Source of the DNA: Phaeophleospora eucalypticola
Taxonomy: Eukaryota; Ascomycota; Dothideomycetes; Mycosphaerellales; Mycosphaerellaceae
Assembly: GCA_022814565.1 (NCBI GenBank)
Contig: JAKLNG010000009.1
Location: 1,471,162-1,535,161, forward strand
DNA: 64,000 nt
Reading direction: 5' to 3'
Each line of letters opens with the position of its first letter. Position 1 is the stretch's first letter. This document shows positions 33,633-44,522 of the stretch, piece by piece. Below the pieces are notes generated by a model. That model was not told the origin of the DNA. It did not search any database and saw only the letters and a program-made list of their open reading frames with translations. A program made the translations under genes and the position numbers.

Positions 33633-34349
33633 ATGTCCACCACCACCCCATCCCAAACCAGCCTCCTCACCGCCGACAAACCCAGCGCCACCTCGGGCCC
33701 TGCAGAGAAAACCATCGCCATCCTCCCTCTAAACGGCACCACCGTCACCGCCACCGCCGTCCCATCAACCTCCTTCCTCGCAGTCGTCGACGGCACCACC
33801 ATCTCTTTCCGCGCCGAAGGCATCACCCTCTCCGACGGCCAGGTTTTCTCCCTCGGCTACGACGGCCTCGTCGATACCACTACCACGGGCAAATTCCAAG
33901 CTGTAAGTGCTGACGCCACTACCACCATCATGACCACGCCGAGCGTGCGATACGACAGCACCCGCCACCCTACTTCGCAGATCTCTGTCACGAATGGAGA
34001 TGAGAGTAGCTGGATTGTTTATAATTCTCCCACGAAGACGACGAGTGCGGATGTGGGGGATCTCTCGTCTACGCTGACGTATGGGGATATGAGTTCTGAT
34101 TCGGGCGCGCAGGTTACGGGAACGGGCACGGGGCAGGCGAGTGTGAGTGCGACAACGACGGAGAGTAGTGTGAGTACGAATACGGGGACTTCTTCGACTA
34201 CCACTTCGACGGTGTCAGGATCAGAGACTTCGACGGGTTCTTCGACGACGACTGGAGGCAGTGGTGCGCAGTCGCAGTATGAGAGCGGCGTTGGGCTGGG
34301 GAAGTTTGCGGTTGCAGTGTTGGGATTAGTTGGTGTCTTGGGGCTTTGA
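33633..34349 (+). CDS. Ser/Thr-rich protein with C-terminal hydrophobic segment
   Basis: The 238-residue frame has an N-terminal half with beta-rich repeats (TIAILPLNGTTVTATAVPST, then SFRAEGITLSDGQVFSLG) and a C-terminal half made almost only of Ser, Thr and Gly. It ends in a short hydrophobic stretch (KFAVAVLGLVGVLGL) as in GPI-anchored wall proteins. However, no signal peptide is visible at the ATG at 33633. Either an upstream exon supplies one, or the protein is a truncated copy. Coding bias (C-ending codons) supports a real gene. Function unknown; cell-surface location is inference. Confidence 0.6.
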   Translation: MSTTTPSQTSLLTADKPSATSGPAEKTIAILPLNGTTVTATAVPSTSFLAVVDGTTISFRAEGITLSDGQVFSLGYDGLVDTTTTGKFQAVSADATTTIMTTPSVRYDSTRHPTSQISVTNGDESSWIVYNSPTKTTSADVGDLSSTLTYGDMSSDSGAQVTGTGTGQASVSATTTESSVSTNTGTSSTTTSTVSGSETSTGSSTTTGGSGAQSQYESGVGLGKFAVAVLGLVGVLGL

Positions 34350-34487
34350 GACGAGGGAGTGCCGAGGAGAATGAGAAGCTGAGATACCCACAGTCGTTTG
34401 CAAGATGCTACATTTGTGATACAGTGTATCCTTGATGCTACAAAACACTGGATCAGACGAAGCTGCTAATGTCAGAATACTGAATTG

Positions 34488-36632
34488 CTATGCCAGCTCA
34501 AACGATTGAAGCTCGGGCTCATCTCCCACACCCATGTCGCTAAAAGCATCGGCAGGCGCACAATCATGCACATGGCACTCTCCGACTAATCTATACTGCA
34601 ACCCAGAGCGACGTACAACGTAGAACTTCCAAGTTCCGGCAAACGCCACGACAAGGTCTTCCCGTTCCATGATTCTTGGACCTATGCCGATGTGTCCATC
34701 TGTAGTCGCGAAGACTCGTCTATTTTGACTGTGCTGGCGGATCGCCCATTGGTACTTCCAACTGGGATCATTGCTTCCAGAGCACGTGCTGTCGGGTGGG
34801 TAGAGGACATCCGGGACACGTTGGTTTCGAAGGAGGAAAGACTTGAATTGTTCGAGGCTGGAGTGGTTTTGACAGCTGCTATTTGCAACCAGCGTGCTGC
34901 CTAATATCTGGAGAACAGACTGCTGCAAGGTCAATGTCCGGGCCGAGGTCCTTGTGGCTCTTTCGACGATGTCGAGAGCCTCGTCCAGCCAGTTGAGAAT
35001 GTGATTTGCGTTGGCTTCATCGCTTCGTGAAAACCAAGAGCGTTGAAGGCACTGTTTCGTGTGCGCTGCGACATGATCGAGTACAAGCCCTTTGATGCAG
35101 AGACTACCGTCTTCCGTCAGAGAAGCCTGTGGCTCATCAGTGCCCCTTCCTGGCCATGGTAACTCGGTGGCGTCCTGACTCTCGTCCCAGGCGATGTCCC
35201 AGTGAGGCACCCATGATCTCCAATTTGTGTTCTCTAGATCTGCGTTAGAGCGGTGACGAACGTCGGGGAAGATCATATCGACGCCTTCTTCTCTGATGGA
35301 GAACCATGATGCGTCCCGGAACACAGCCTCGACAGGCTTTTCATAATTCGGCCGGAGGGCGGCAGGTATGCCTTGCCATGTGCATCGCATTAGTCCTAGA
35401 CGTCCGTAGATATGGTCGCGAGGCTCTGAAGACTCGAAGCTTCGCGCGCAGGTGAGAGCGTATGCAACGCTGTCGCCCTTCTCCTTACGGTCGCGAGCTC
35501 GTGAACTGAAGTCTTCGTCAATCGAATGCCACATGAAGGCCATGTTCAGCAAAGCCTGCCGGATGGCCGGTGTAGTAGGAAGAAAACGGTTCTTGTGCAA
35601 ATACCAGACTGCAGCCCTGATGACGTCAAGCAGGTCTATAGACTCGTCTCCATAGAAGCAGCGGTTGGTAGGCGCAAGTATTGCTTCTTGAGATACCCAT
35701 AGTCTCCTATGTGATGGCCAGTGGAGGTTGTGATAAAGATAAAATATCAGAGATCCTGCCCACCTGAACCATGGTACTGACCAAAATACATCCCAAGCAG
35801 GCTTGTCTTTCAGAACGACTGGACAAAATGGCATCGCTACCTTCCAAGCACCCGCAGAATCAAGCACGCGGCTTTCGAGGTGATCGAATCCAGAAGTGTT
35901 CTTCGCGGCATCTTCAAGCACACCTCGGACAGACTCAAATGCTTGAGTACAGCTACCGTGCTCACCGAGATAGATTAGATTGGCCTTGCTGCGACTGTAG
36001 ACCTTGCTCATCGTTGCGACTTGATGGTTTCGTTCTTCCAAGTCACGTTGATTGATACACACGGCATCGATCCAGAGGAATCGGCTTGAGTGAGCTTGTC
36101 GCATGCGTTTCAGTGCTCGATAGGCGAGGCAGGGAGCCATGCCTCGCTTTCCGTCCAATTCCAGGTGTCGAAACTTCAGCGATTTACCCCAAGAGTATGA
36201 GATTGTCTCGTACTCAATGTTTGGGTCTTGCAGGTTGAGGATGCGTACAGTGCACTTGAGAGCATCAGTGTACTGTCCAGCATGCACCTCCAAAACACGA
36301 ATCTCATCAGTCGAAGTGCTCAAAGGCCGATAGATATAAGGCTCTGGGTTGACATCTCTTTTGGATGGCGGCGCAAAATTAGACTTTCTCATCATGGCGG
36401 ACTCGAGCACGTCTCTAGGGCTAGAAGTGGTTGGCGATCTTATCTGCAGATGATGGGTCTTGCGAAAGCAGTGGGCGAGCCAGTCTGTAATGTCCTTGAT
36501 GCTCGATCGTAGCGATGTGCATGCGACTCCAGTGGCTGGGTTGTAAGGCAAGATCGCATTCAGAGGCTGATGCTCGCCTTTCTGTCTCGAAGCGGAGTCG
36601 GGCACGGCGAGCATGTTGAATATCTCACTCAT
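34488..36632 (-). CDS. HET-domain (heterokaryon incompatibility) protein
   Basis: Single-exon gene for 714 residues. Residues about 140-290 form a HET domain with its three usual blocks: YETISYSWG, then RFLWIDAVCINQRDLEERNHQ, then MSKVYSRSKANLIYLGE. HET domains are TIR-like folds that trigger cell death when strains with different alleles fuse, though most family members have no proven role. The long C-terminal region (300-714) has family-typical pieces such as the SSEPRDHIYGRLGLM segment and no added NACHT, WD40 or ankyrin repeats. The first 90 residues are polar and probably disordered. It converges with the Ser/Thr-rich gene at its 3' side. Confidence 0.92.
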   Translation of the reverse strand: MSEIFNMLAVPDSASRQKGEHQPLNAILPYNPATGVACTSLRSSIKDITDWLAHCFRKTHHLQIRSPTTSSPRDVLESAMMRKSNFAPPSKRDVNPEPYIYRPLSTSTDEIRVLEVHAGQYTDALKCTVRILNLQDPNIEYETISYSWGKSLKFRHLELDGKRGMAPCLAYRALKRMRQAHSSRFLWIDAVCINQRDLEERNHQVATMSKVYSRSKANLIYLGEHGSCTQAFESVRGVLEDAAKNTSGFDHLESRVLDSAGAWKVAMPFCPVVLKDKPAWDVFWSVPWFRWAGSLIFYLYHNLHWPSHRRLWVSQEAILAPTNRCFYGDESIDLLDVIRAAVWYLHKNRFLPTTPAIRQALLNMAFMWHSIDEDFSSRARDRKEKGDSVAYALTCARSFESSEPRDHIYGRLGLMRCTWQGIPAALRPNYEKPVEAVFRDASWFSIREEGVDMIFPDVRHRSNADLENTNWRSWVPHWDIAWDESQDATELPWPGRGTDEPQASLTEDGSLCIKGLVLDHVAAHTKQCLQRSWFSRSDEANANHILNWLDEALDIVERATRTSARTLTLQQSVLQILGSTLVANSSCQNHSSLEQFKSFLLRNQRVPDVLYPPDSTCSGSNDPSWKYQWAIRQHSQNRRVFATTDGHIGIGPRIMEREDLVVAFAGTWKFYVVRRSGLQYRLVGECHVHDCAPADAFSDMGVGDEPELQSFELA

Positions 36633-37877
36633 ACCATTTGGGAGAGAAGCAGCAATCAGGTACGCGTCCTTTGCGCTTTATGCGCCGGGCCTGATGTCGG
36701 GTTCGCTGCTCTCGCCGCCTTGTTCCGGGTGGAGTGAACATTGCCTAGAGATAAAGTTCAGCAGCAATGGTTCGCTCACTCCTTTGCTCGAGGTATGAGA
36801 AGCTCATGTGCGAGCCTCCGCAACGCGATTGGGCGCGGACTCCGTGAAGGCAACATCTTTCGGGCTCATGTTGCCCTGCCCCGCATGTGACGACGTGTGA
36901 AGCGAGAGTCCTTGGAGTGAGATCACTGATGCCGAGGCCGTCATAATTGAGTGATGCTGTTGTGTTTTGCTTCATTCCGCGCTGTAATGGCATGTGAAGG
37001 CAGCGAAGGAAGAAACTGTCCAAGTTCAAGAGGGAGAAGGAACCATGTGCTTAGTAAGAATGTCACCGCAGGTTCATCAAAAGCCGACGTCCCAAGCCGG
37101 AACATCGCCAACCCTCGGATTGCATGCACATTGTGTGGTCTGATGGGATGAACCACCGCGAGAGAAGTCCTACAGCAGGCGCACTGCATCTCTGTCCAGA
37201 ACACTGCACGAGATGTATGACGGTTGGGGAGTCGCAGGGCGTGAGATGCAATGGTGAGTCAATTGCTCGATTACAAACCCGGTGACGCTTTCGGAAAGAC
37301 GCAACCACGCGGGGTTCAGGAATGCCATCCACAGTTTGGACTTGTTTATTAATGCCGACGAATTCCGCCTGGTCGTGTGAACATTGATGAGTATATCCGA
37401 TCCCAGAGCTCTCAAATATTATAAGGCGAAGTCCATCTCAATACCCGATCTCAGCGCCCATCCTCCACGCGTTCCCGACTCTACCCAAACGCCGCTTTTT
37501 TCGGTAAAACTTCGTGCACGCGAAACCATCGGCGTTGTGGAGTGAGGCAGCGAGTCGTCAACGCAGGAGAGCCAGCAGCTGCACCTGCCAACAGCCAACC
37601 AGGCGGTGAGCGCGTGCTGTGAAAAGTGGCACCGTTGAAACACCGCGGATTGCAGAGAGGTCCAGACATCGTGACCGCCTCACAAGCTGTGCACAGTCAT
37701 CACTCTTCTTTTCTTCACAGAGAAAATTCCACTGCTCCCTCCGCGAGGCAAGAGGACAATTCATAACAAGAATCGAGCAATATCCAGGAAAGGCTATACG
37801 ACAAAGTTTCAATTCCTCGAATCGAAATTCTATTTTCGACAGGACACGACTGCTGGCCAGAAAATTCCAAACGCACC
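36633..37877. other. intergenic, no supported gene
   Basis: Divergent spacer between the HET gene and the acidic protein gene. Frames of 60-128 residues on both strands lack recognisable features. Confidence 0.5.
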
Positions 37878-38531
37878 ATGTCGCTACGCGAAGCGTACAC
37901 ACTCGCACACACTGCACAATGTCGTCTCCAAATGGAAGCCTCAAGACCGGATCGAAAACTACGTTTCGTCGTCGGCCATCTGATGCACTACGAATCCATG
38001 CGACTGCGAATCGTCGAAATCGAACATGACATCTCGAGAAGTCGGCGAAATTCTATCCAAGGCACAGCTCACCACCAATTTCAACACCGATCTGCCACAA
38101 ATCCCGTAACAACACCTTCATCGATATACGACGACCTGGAGGACGCATACGAAGACGATGAAGAAGAAGACACCGGTCTCTCGTTACAGCGCTTCCCATC
38201 CGGTTCCTCGCGTCCGCCGGATATGATCCCGGACGACGACGAAGAAGACGAGGACTATGAGGAGCCAGTATCGCCCGACGAGCCCGACTCAGAAACTTTG
38301 GAAAAGTGCGTCAAGGCTGAGCCGAATGAGTCGTATGCGAGCTTGTATGAAGCTGTGAGGGGGTGCAGGTGTAACGACAAGCCGGATGCCCCGAGTTTTG
38401 AACGCATGTGGGATTTACCGCCCGATCAGCAAGGGAATCGGAAGGGTGTGACGAGGGCCGTGGCGCGTGTTGGCGATGATGAGGGAGAGTCCAAGACTGT
38501 GAGGGAAGTGCAGGTTGAGGTGAAGGGTTAG
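37878..38531 (+). CDS. conserved acidic fungal protein of unknown function
   Basis: Single-exon 217-residue frame. The first 50 residues (MSLREAYTLAHTAQCRLQME, then RFVVGHLMHYESMRLRIVE) are helical and look like a conserved fungal N-terminal module. Residues 85-140 contain two acidic tracts (EDDEEEDTG and DDDEEDEDYEE) with Pro/Ser, probably disordered. A Cys-pair segment (RGCRCNDKPD) follows. No localisation signal is visible and I cannot name the family. A pyrimidine/A-rich leader precedes the ATG. Confidence 0.7.
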   Translation: MSLREAYTLAHTAQCRLQMEASRPDRKLRFVVGHLMHYESMRLRIVEIEHDISRSRRNSIQGTAHHQFQHRSATNPVTTPSSIYDDLEDAYEDDEEEDTGLSLQRFPSGSSRPPDMIPDDDEEDEDYEEPVSPDEPDSETLEKCVKAEPNESYASLYEAVRGCRCNDKPDAPSFERMWDLPPDQQGNRKGVTRAVARVGDDEGESKTVREVQVEVKG

Positions 38532-39148
38532 CTGCGTGACGTTATTGATCGTGTTTTGTCTTTTTGTTTTTGTCTTTTCCGCAAATGCTTTCTGGAGTCC
38601 TCGACTGAGCGCCAGCCCAAGGATGGGCTCAGAATGGCTTGGAGTTATTATGACGATAGCATGCTTTACGGCCGAGAGAGTCAGCGATGATACCAAGAAT
38701 GAACCCAGGGCACGACGATTTTGAGCACAATGATACCAGACTGTCTGAGAGAATCGTTCCTTTCTCAGTTAACCTAGCTTCGGAAAGAATCTTTATTTCA
38801 GATGTTTCGAATTGTCCAATGGAGGATTGCTTATGTAGCAGCCTCGTATCTCAAACTGGGGTTTCGCTATTCGAGTCCCGGGTCAGACGAAATGACCCTA
38901 TCCTTGTGCGGGCTACTGTCAAGCGCAGGTGAAAGTGGAGGTGGAAGCGAACTGACCTTCAATACAATATTCTGTGTTTGATGGATGAGGTACATCTCCG
39001 TCTAGCCATGGGAAGGTACGCCCTGCTTCTCTCTGAAGCCAGTGACAAACTCACAGGATCATGGAACGTGGAAAATAATGCTGAGCTTCGAAATCAGCAA
39101 TGACGTGAGCAAGATTCCTTTTACATTCCTTTAAATTATCGTTCGGGG
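38532..39148. other. convergent 3' flanks
   Basis: Stretch between two converging genes with short frames only. A string resembling a tRNA B-box (ttcgagtccc near 38870) has no matching arms. Confidence 0.5.
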
Positions 39149-40410
39149 TCAATCATCAAGCTCCTCCACCGCCCCTGCGTCACTGCCATAATACCCCGGA
39201 TGTCTATCCCGATGAGGTGACGCATTATTCGTTATTCCCACTGCTTCTGTGTCGGTGTACTGTTTCACTTGTCTGCCGTCTACGAGACTCGCGAAGTAGG
39301 GCTGGTTTCCTGCTTCTGCGGCCATGAGTCTGTCGTACCAGACCATGATTTGTTGGACTTCTGGAGGGAGGTTCAGGTTGTTGATCCCGCCTCGCATTTC
39401 GATCATCCTGGGAATCGTCAGTCTACCGCGGAAGGTGTAGTGGAGGTGAGGGTATGGGTGGAATTACCGCTGTTGTGCGGGTCGATGGATTTGGTGTGCC
39501 GCTGCTCGGTCGCCGTAGATGTGCTCGTGAAGCGCAATTTGGCCCACGGCTTGTATCAAGGCATCGCTCGTCATTCTTGCGGGGTCTGAAAGGGCTTCGT
39601 TTATGGCTGATACGGTCTGGCCTCGCAGCCATAGTGCTTTCACCAATGGGAATTGGCCATTTGAGACTCTGTCGCAGTGAAGTTAGCTTCAAAATGTATT
39701 CGCGAGATGATGTTGAATACGCACGGTATGCCGGTGGCGAGCAGCAGCGACATGTAATAGAAGGCTGGTTCTGTCACTACCAGACTCCGAGTCCAGGCGA
39801 TGTATTGCTGAAGTTGGTGATCGGTGACCTTTAGCCGGTGTTTCGCTTTCGGAAGAGTGCCATTGAACCAGTAGTCGTGAAGCCAGCCATACCACTCCTT
39901 CTGATCGACAGGAGCTACATTGAGATCAACGCTGTTTGTCGGAGAGACTATTGCGACAGCCGGATAATTGAAGTAGTCGAAATAGTCCGGGTTTGCGGCG
40001 TAGTAGTACAGTGCTTCTTCGTCGGATTGGGTCTCATCCGAGGAGTCCGAGTTCCATCGTATTGGAACACGACGATGAGTAGTGCGGGGTGGCTGTTGCT
40101 GTTGAGGTTGAAGGTGCTGTTTCACTCGGAAGGCAGAAACGTGTGTCTTCGGGGGCCGGCTGCTGGAAGAAGAAGAAGAAGAAGAAGAAGCGGTAGACGC
40201 AGAGCTGGAGGACGAGGACGCCGCATAGTTTTGAGGATCTCGTACGTAGAAGGAGCCTGGCGGGAGGTTCTTTTCATCGGTGGATTGTTTGCTTCGATTT
40301 AGAGCATGCTGACGGCGGGTGATGTGGCCGCAGATCTTCTTCCGGGTCTGCTGGTCCTTGGCCTGGCTGGGGTGGTCGTAGGTGAAGAAGGTCCATTTGT
40401 TATTGCTCAT
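39149..40410 (-). CDS. fungal transcription-factor-like protein without zinc cluster
   Basis: Three exons give about 365 residues. It begins MSNNKWTFFTYDHPSQAKDQ followed by KKICGHITRRQHALNR, the N-terminal signature of a fungal family that has the regulatory part of Zn2Cys6 factors but no DNA-binding finger. A Ser-run and Gln-run linker spans residues 60-115. The downstream helical part (QKEWYGWLHDYWFNGTLPK, AFYYMSLLLATGIP) continues over an intron to VKALWLRGQTVSAINEALSD and then MIEMRGGINNLNLPPEVQQI. Both introns (about 39407-39465 and 39668-39722) have GT-AG ends and restore these known-looking segments. I chose the ATG at 40410 because the longer frame starts with GTG. Role unknown. Confidence 0.75.
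40166..40190. repeat. GAA/TTC microsatellite encoding a serine run
   Basis: About eight GAA units on the plus strand read as TCT/TCC-type serine codons in the minus-strand gene, within its Ser-rich linker. Length variation between strains is likely and would alter only the linker. Confidence 0.85.
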
Positions 40411-40882
40411 GATGCCTCGTCCATGGCCAGCAGACCAATACTTACAGGGGGGCAGATGGCAGTGTTCCACGGGATAGAGGAAGATGACGTCGGATGTAGC
40501 TCCAGATATGAGGGTTGGGCGCCTTGGCCAAGGCCCAAGTGGGGGAGACCAGTTCCTGCAGTAGCTGCAGCCCCAAGAACCGGATTCTGGAGGCGAATCT
40601 AGTGTAAAGTAGTTTCAAAATCGCGAACAAGATGTAATTGTGATATCTTTCCCAATGCGGCGGAACAGTGCTAGGGCTGCAGATGCTGTGCAGAGGGTCA
40701 ATCGCCGGTGCGCAGCTGAGAAAAGGTGAAGTGAGGTCACTAGCGCTGTGGCCCAAGCGCGCGTGGTTACGTAGGTGTGTTGCTACACGTCTTGCACGCG
40801 ACATCAACTTCAACTTCGTCCCCTGAATAACAACTCCAACCCTCACTCTCCTTTCACACAACGTTCAAACCACTCGCCCAAC
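40411..40882. promoter_or_regulatory. divergent promoter of the TF-like and DUF1772-like genes
   Basis: The 472 bases separate two outward-facing start codons. A GTAAGTATT donor string on the minus strand near 40444 hints at a 5'-UTR intron for the left gene. No gene is supported. Confidence 0.4.
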
Positions 40883-41548
40883 ATGGCATCCGAATCGCGC
40901 AACTGGATTGCCGTCAAGGGCCTCGCATTGGCCTCAACCTTCGCCGTCGCGGCCACCCAGATCCAGACTTCCGCCGTCATCATCCCTTCGCTGTTGCGGC
41001 CGCTCGACTCCAGCCAGCCCTCCTCACCATCACAGCCGCCTTCGAGACCGACATCGAGTCTGCGCGTTCCGTCTTCCAATGACGGCAGACTCACCCCGCA
41101 GCCATCTGAGAACAAGGTCTTCACTTTCTCCCTCGGATCCTCAGGCACCTACAAGGCTGTCGCCCAGCAGTTCGCTAAGCACGACGAGCTGAACTTCCGC
41201 GTTGTCCCTGCCATTGAGCTCGCCAACATTGCACTTTTCGGCTTCTCTGCGTACCGCGCGCGAAACGTTGGCAATCCGGTTTGGACAAATTACGCTGCGG
41301 CTGCCGGGCTTCTGCTCTCTGTCTTCCCGCTCACCGGAGTCTTTATGAGCCCTCTGGTTCACAAGCTGAGAAGACTAGCGGGTGATGAGGAGAATATTGA
41401 GCCATACGAAGATGCGCCGCCGGATAGGGAAATGGAAAAGAGCAATGCGGTCGAGTTCTTGACCAAGTGGGGATACCTGAACGCTGCTAGAGCTGGCTTG
41501 ATCCTTGCCGCTTCTGGCTTCGGCCTGGTCGCATTTGCTCTGGAATAA
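40883..41548 (+). CDS. DUF1772-like (anthrone oxygenase-type) membrane protein
   Basis: Single-exon gene for 221 residues. Four hydrophobic segments are visible: residues about 12-40 (GLALASTFAVAATQIQ, SAVIIPSLL), 108-125, 133-152 (YAAAAGLLLSVFPLTGVFMS) and 200-220 (ARAGLILAASGFGLVAFAL). The spacing, the FPLTGVFMSPLVHKL segment after the third helix and the W..LNAARAG segment before the fourth fit the DUF1772 family, which includes small anthrone oxygenases. A Pro/Ser-rich insertion sits at 45-80. No polyketide synthase is nearby, so a role in pigment synthesis is not supported by context. The ATG at 40883 is preceded by a CA-rich leader. Confidence 0.72.
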   Translation: MASESRNWIAVKGLALASTFAVAATQIQTSAVIIPSLLRPLDSSQPSSPSQPPSRPTSSLRVPSSNDGRLTPQPSENKVFTFSLGSSGTYKAVAQQFAKHDELNFRVVPAIELANIALFGFSAYRARNVGNPVWTNYAAAAGLLLSVFPLTGVFMSPLVHKLRRLAGDEENIEPYEDAPPDREMEKSNAVEFLTKWGYLNAARAGLILAASGFGLVAFALE

Positions 41549-44522
41549 GGCTATCGGGCAACAGGTCCACTCGACTTTGAATGTTCGGTAGAAGCTCGGC
41601 TGCTATGAATGCTACTCGAGCACGCTGAGATGTACTACAACATGGTCAGTCGGAGCGCGAGGGCAGGCCCGCTCGCTCGAGAAGCAAGGATTCGGAAAAA
41701 GGACAGCAATAGCTGTGCCACTTTGTACAGTACGACTTCACATTCACGATCATGTATAAGCACTGTGGAGCTCCTGCTGCTGAGCTCCAAGCTCTTTCAC
41801 CGCTCTACACGGCGGTTCTTTCATAGCAATGTCCTATACCTCCGCAACATGGTTATTATGTTGAATCGGCGCATCACATGCTGAGGTCTCACCTCAGCTT
41901 TCGTGTACCTGCATACAGGCACCTTCGCACCGCAGGCGTGCGGCTGGTTGCGCTACGCAGCCTCGTCGCACTGTTAACCCCGGCCCTTGCAGTCCAAAAA
42001 ATGGCAAGCCAATTTCTTCAGAATCATCGCTACTATCAGACTTTCCAGAGGAAGAAGGACCTTGCCAGCCAGACCTAGCCTCGATGGACGCAACGCTAAC
42101 GGCGGCAACTAACAGTCGCCGATTAGAGGACGAAGTCTTCTGTCCACTCCCCAGTCCTTCAGACTACATCTGAATCTTGAGTATTGAAGAAGCACTGCAA
42201 TTACCAGATCAGATTGTGTGCGAAATTAACGCAGTTGATTATCACCAAGCTGAGTGCTGCGCGCCTTTGTACATTTGGGGCACGGAACGCACTGGGGATT
42301 CGGCAACAACGAGAACAAATAATGATAGCCGGAAAGATCAGACCTGTCACTCACATCCTCTTCGCAGGCCTGCTACAACAGGCTTCATTATGCGAGTCCT
42401 CATGTCTGAATTGATGCTTGTCGGACTTGACGAGCAGAGACTGTATTCAAGCCGCGATCATGCTCTGCCCTTATGGTTTCTTGACATCCGGCAAGACTTG
42501 GGACGGTGCCAGCCGTGCTTACGGCAGAATGGTTTTCTGCACGTTGATGTTGACGCACTAGGCGCTTTTGTTTGCCATGGATATGACCACCGGACTGCTG
42601 GAGGTGAACGTCTCTGGTGCTCTACTACTGGTCTTCCTAAATGGTTGCACACACTTGTCTGCGATTGGATAAGCACATAGAGAGGGGGAGCGGTTGGAAG
42701 CCACGACTCATCTGCCCAAGAGATGCCATGTACTCCATTGTGAAGAAGAAAGCCCAGAGAGAATGCCTCGCATTCATCGTAGCACGCCCAGCCGCCGATG
42801 CAGCTATGACATACTCAATCGTAATGAACTGAGCGATTGCGACTACCATCTCGAAGATTAGTCGATTTTGAAAGACGATGAGGAATGGTTCGTGAGGTAC
42901 ATTTTGGAGAGCAAGGAGGTGGATCGCGTCGGCAACACTTGTCACGACGCTTGCTCTACGTCCCGAACGTTACTCTTCGAATAACCTGAATGTTGTAGCA
43001 GCCGCCCGATTCTCAACATCATTGCTGGTCTCCATTCGAAAGTCTTGCCCGGCTGCGCTGAGCCAAAGCCATGAATGCGTTCCCTCATTTCTGGAAACCT
43101 GCAGGCCTCAATTGAATTTTGCAATCGATAGCATGGGTAGCAGCAACTGGCCAAGTGGGTATGTTCTTGCGCGAAGCGTCCTTCCAATGCTTTCGGCTGC
43201 AAGTTGTTATCATTTCAATGACGAGCAGCCATACGCAAGTGTGATATTCTGGCATTGCTTTTACCGCACCAATTACTGCTAGTTCAAAGCCAGAGCGAGC
43301 CCGTTGTCACGACTTTCCTAACTTCCAGCCAATGTACTTCTCCTTGGGCTTATTCATTTTCTTCTCCAAGCATTGTATCTAAGGATCGTGCGCTCGCAAG
43401 ACCGAGCGATTCCACATGTACTGACTGCCAATTTGGTATCGCTAAAACGGAGTCGACGATTATTCAGATCTTTGTTGCTGCGGTCTCTCAGATTTGAGCT
43501 CGGCACGCTTGAAGGATTGCCATCCCTGTCGCGTTTGCCTCAATTTCGATGACGTGTGAGGTTCTGCCACAGCATCCATCGGATCACCCAGTTCCCTTCG
43601 GCTACGCCGCCACGATCGTAGATGAGCCTCGTTTGCGGAGAAGCCAGCCGATAGATTTGCACGATGGTGGCCCGCATCTCAGCTTCGTCAATCCGAGAAC
43701 ATGGTTCAGTCGCAGTTCCAGGCATGGGCTGATTGCTAGCTGAGCGCTGTTGGACGACGTGAAGAAGCCGATCTCCTCCAAGAGCACATTCTTCCTGCTT
43801 TCTTGTGAGTCATTGCGGCTCGCCCGATATTTTCGAACGAACCTTTATCTTCTCGAATGTGCGAAAAGACTCCCCATCGCTCAGATCCAGTCCACAAATG
43901 CGCAAGAAATCCGGAAGGGTAACAGGCTTCGCCTTCGGAGTTGGCCTGCTCTTGGTACCGTCGGCTGCTACCTGTGCCATGGGGAAGGAAGCGATCGAGC
44001 GATCTGATCGCACAGAGATGAGGAGAAAATGCTGTTGTTCTAGATGAGACAGGTATGCGTCTTGAAAAGATCATTGCGGGTCTACTATCTCGCCTGTCGG
44101 CACGGCGGCACATCCAACTCATCAGATGTGCATGAGCTTTGTCTTGTGCGGGTGGATGTGACGGTGGCAGTGATGACTTTGCTCGGGAATGGCGCAACAT
44201 GTCGTCTGCCTTAGAGAAGTGGCGACTCGTGGCGTGAATATCCCGTACACCTCGCCAATGACAACAAATAGCATCGTGCATTTAACCGAACAGCATTGCT
44301 CATTTGATATGACCAGCGGCCCTGCAGCCGTGTTGCTGTCACTGTGCGGTTGAGCTCTTCAATCCTTTGATCCGCAGCTGTCTAGCCCGTCCTAGACCCA
44401 CATGAGGAGAGCAACACGAGCAGCCAGCTTCCAGAATGTGTATCTGCCGACACGCCAGACTTTTAGCCATCCGGAACTCTCCATGCTCGCTTTGCATTGA
44501 CTGACGATCTCGAACGAAGTTC
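41549..44522. other. 3-kb gene-poor stretch with decayed-looking frames
   Basis: No complete gene is visible. Minus-strand frames at 42637-42945 (hydrophobic, FEMVVAIAQFITIEYVIAA) and 43810-44013 (with TLPDFLRICGLDLSDGE) look partly protein-like but are bounded by stops and have no assignable family. They may be remnants of lost genes. Base composition is ordinary and CpA is present, so RIP is not evident. Confidence 0.4.

Noticed and set aside
38860..38895. A B-box-like string suggesting a tRNA gene
   Set aside because: No matching A-box, acceptor stem or anticodon arm could be formed around it.
42177..42680. A 167-residue plus-strand frame
   Set aside because: No domain, irregular codon use and a competing minus-strand frame; not convincing as a gene.
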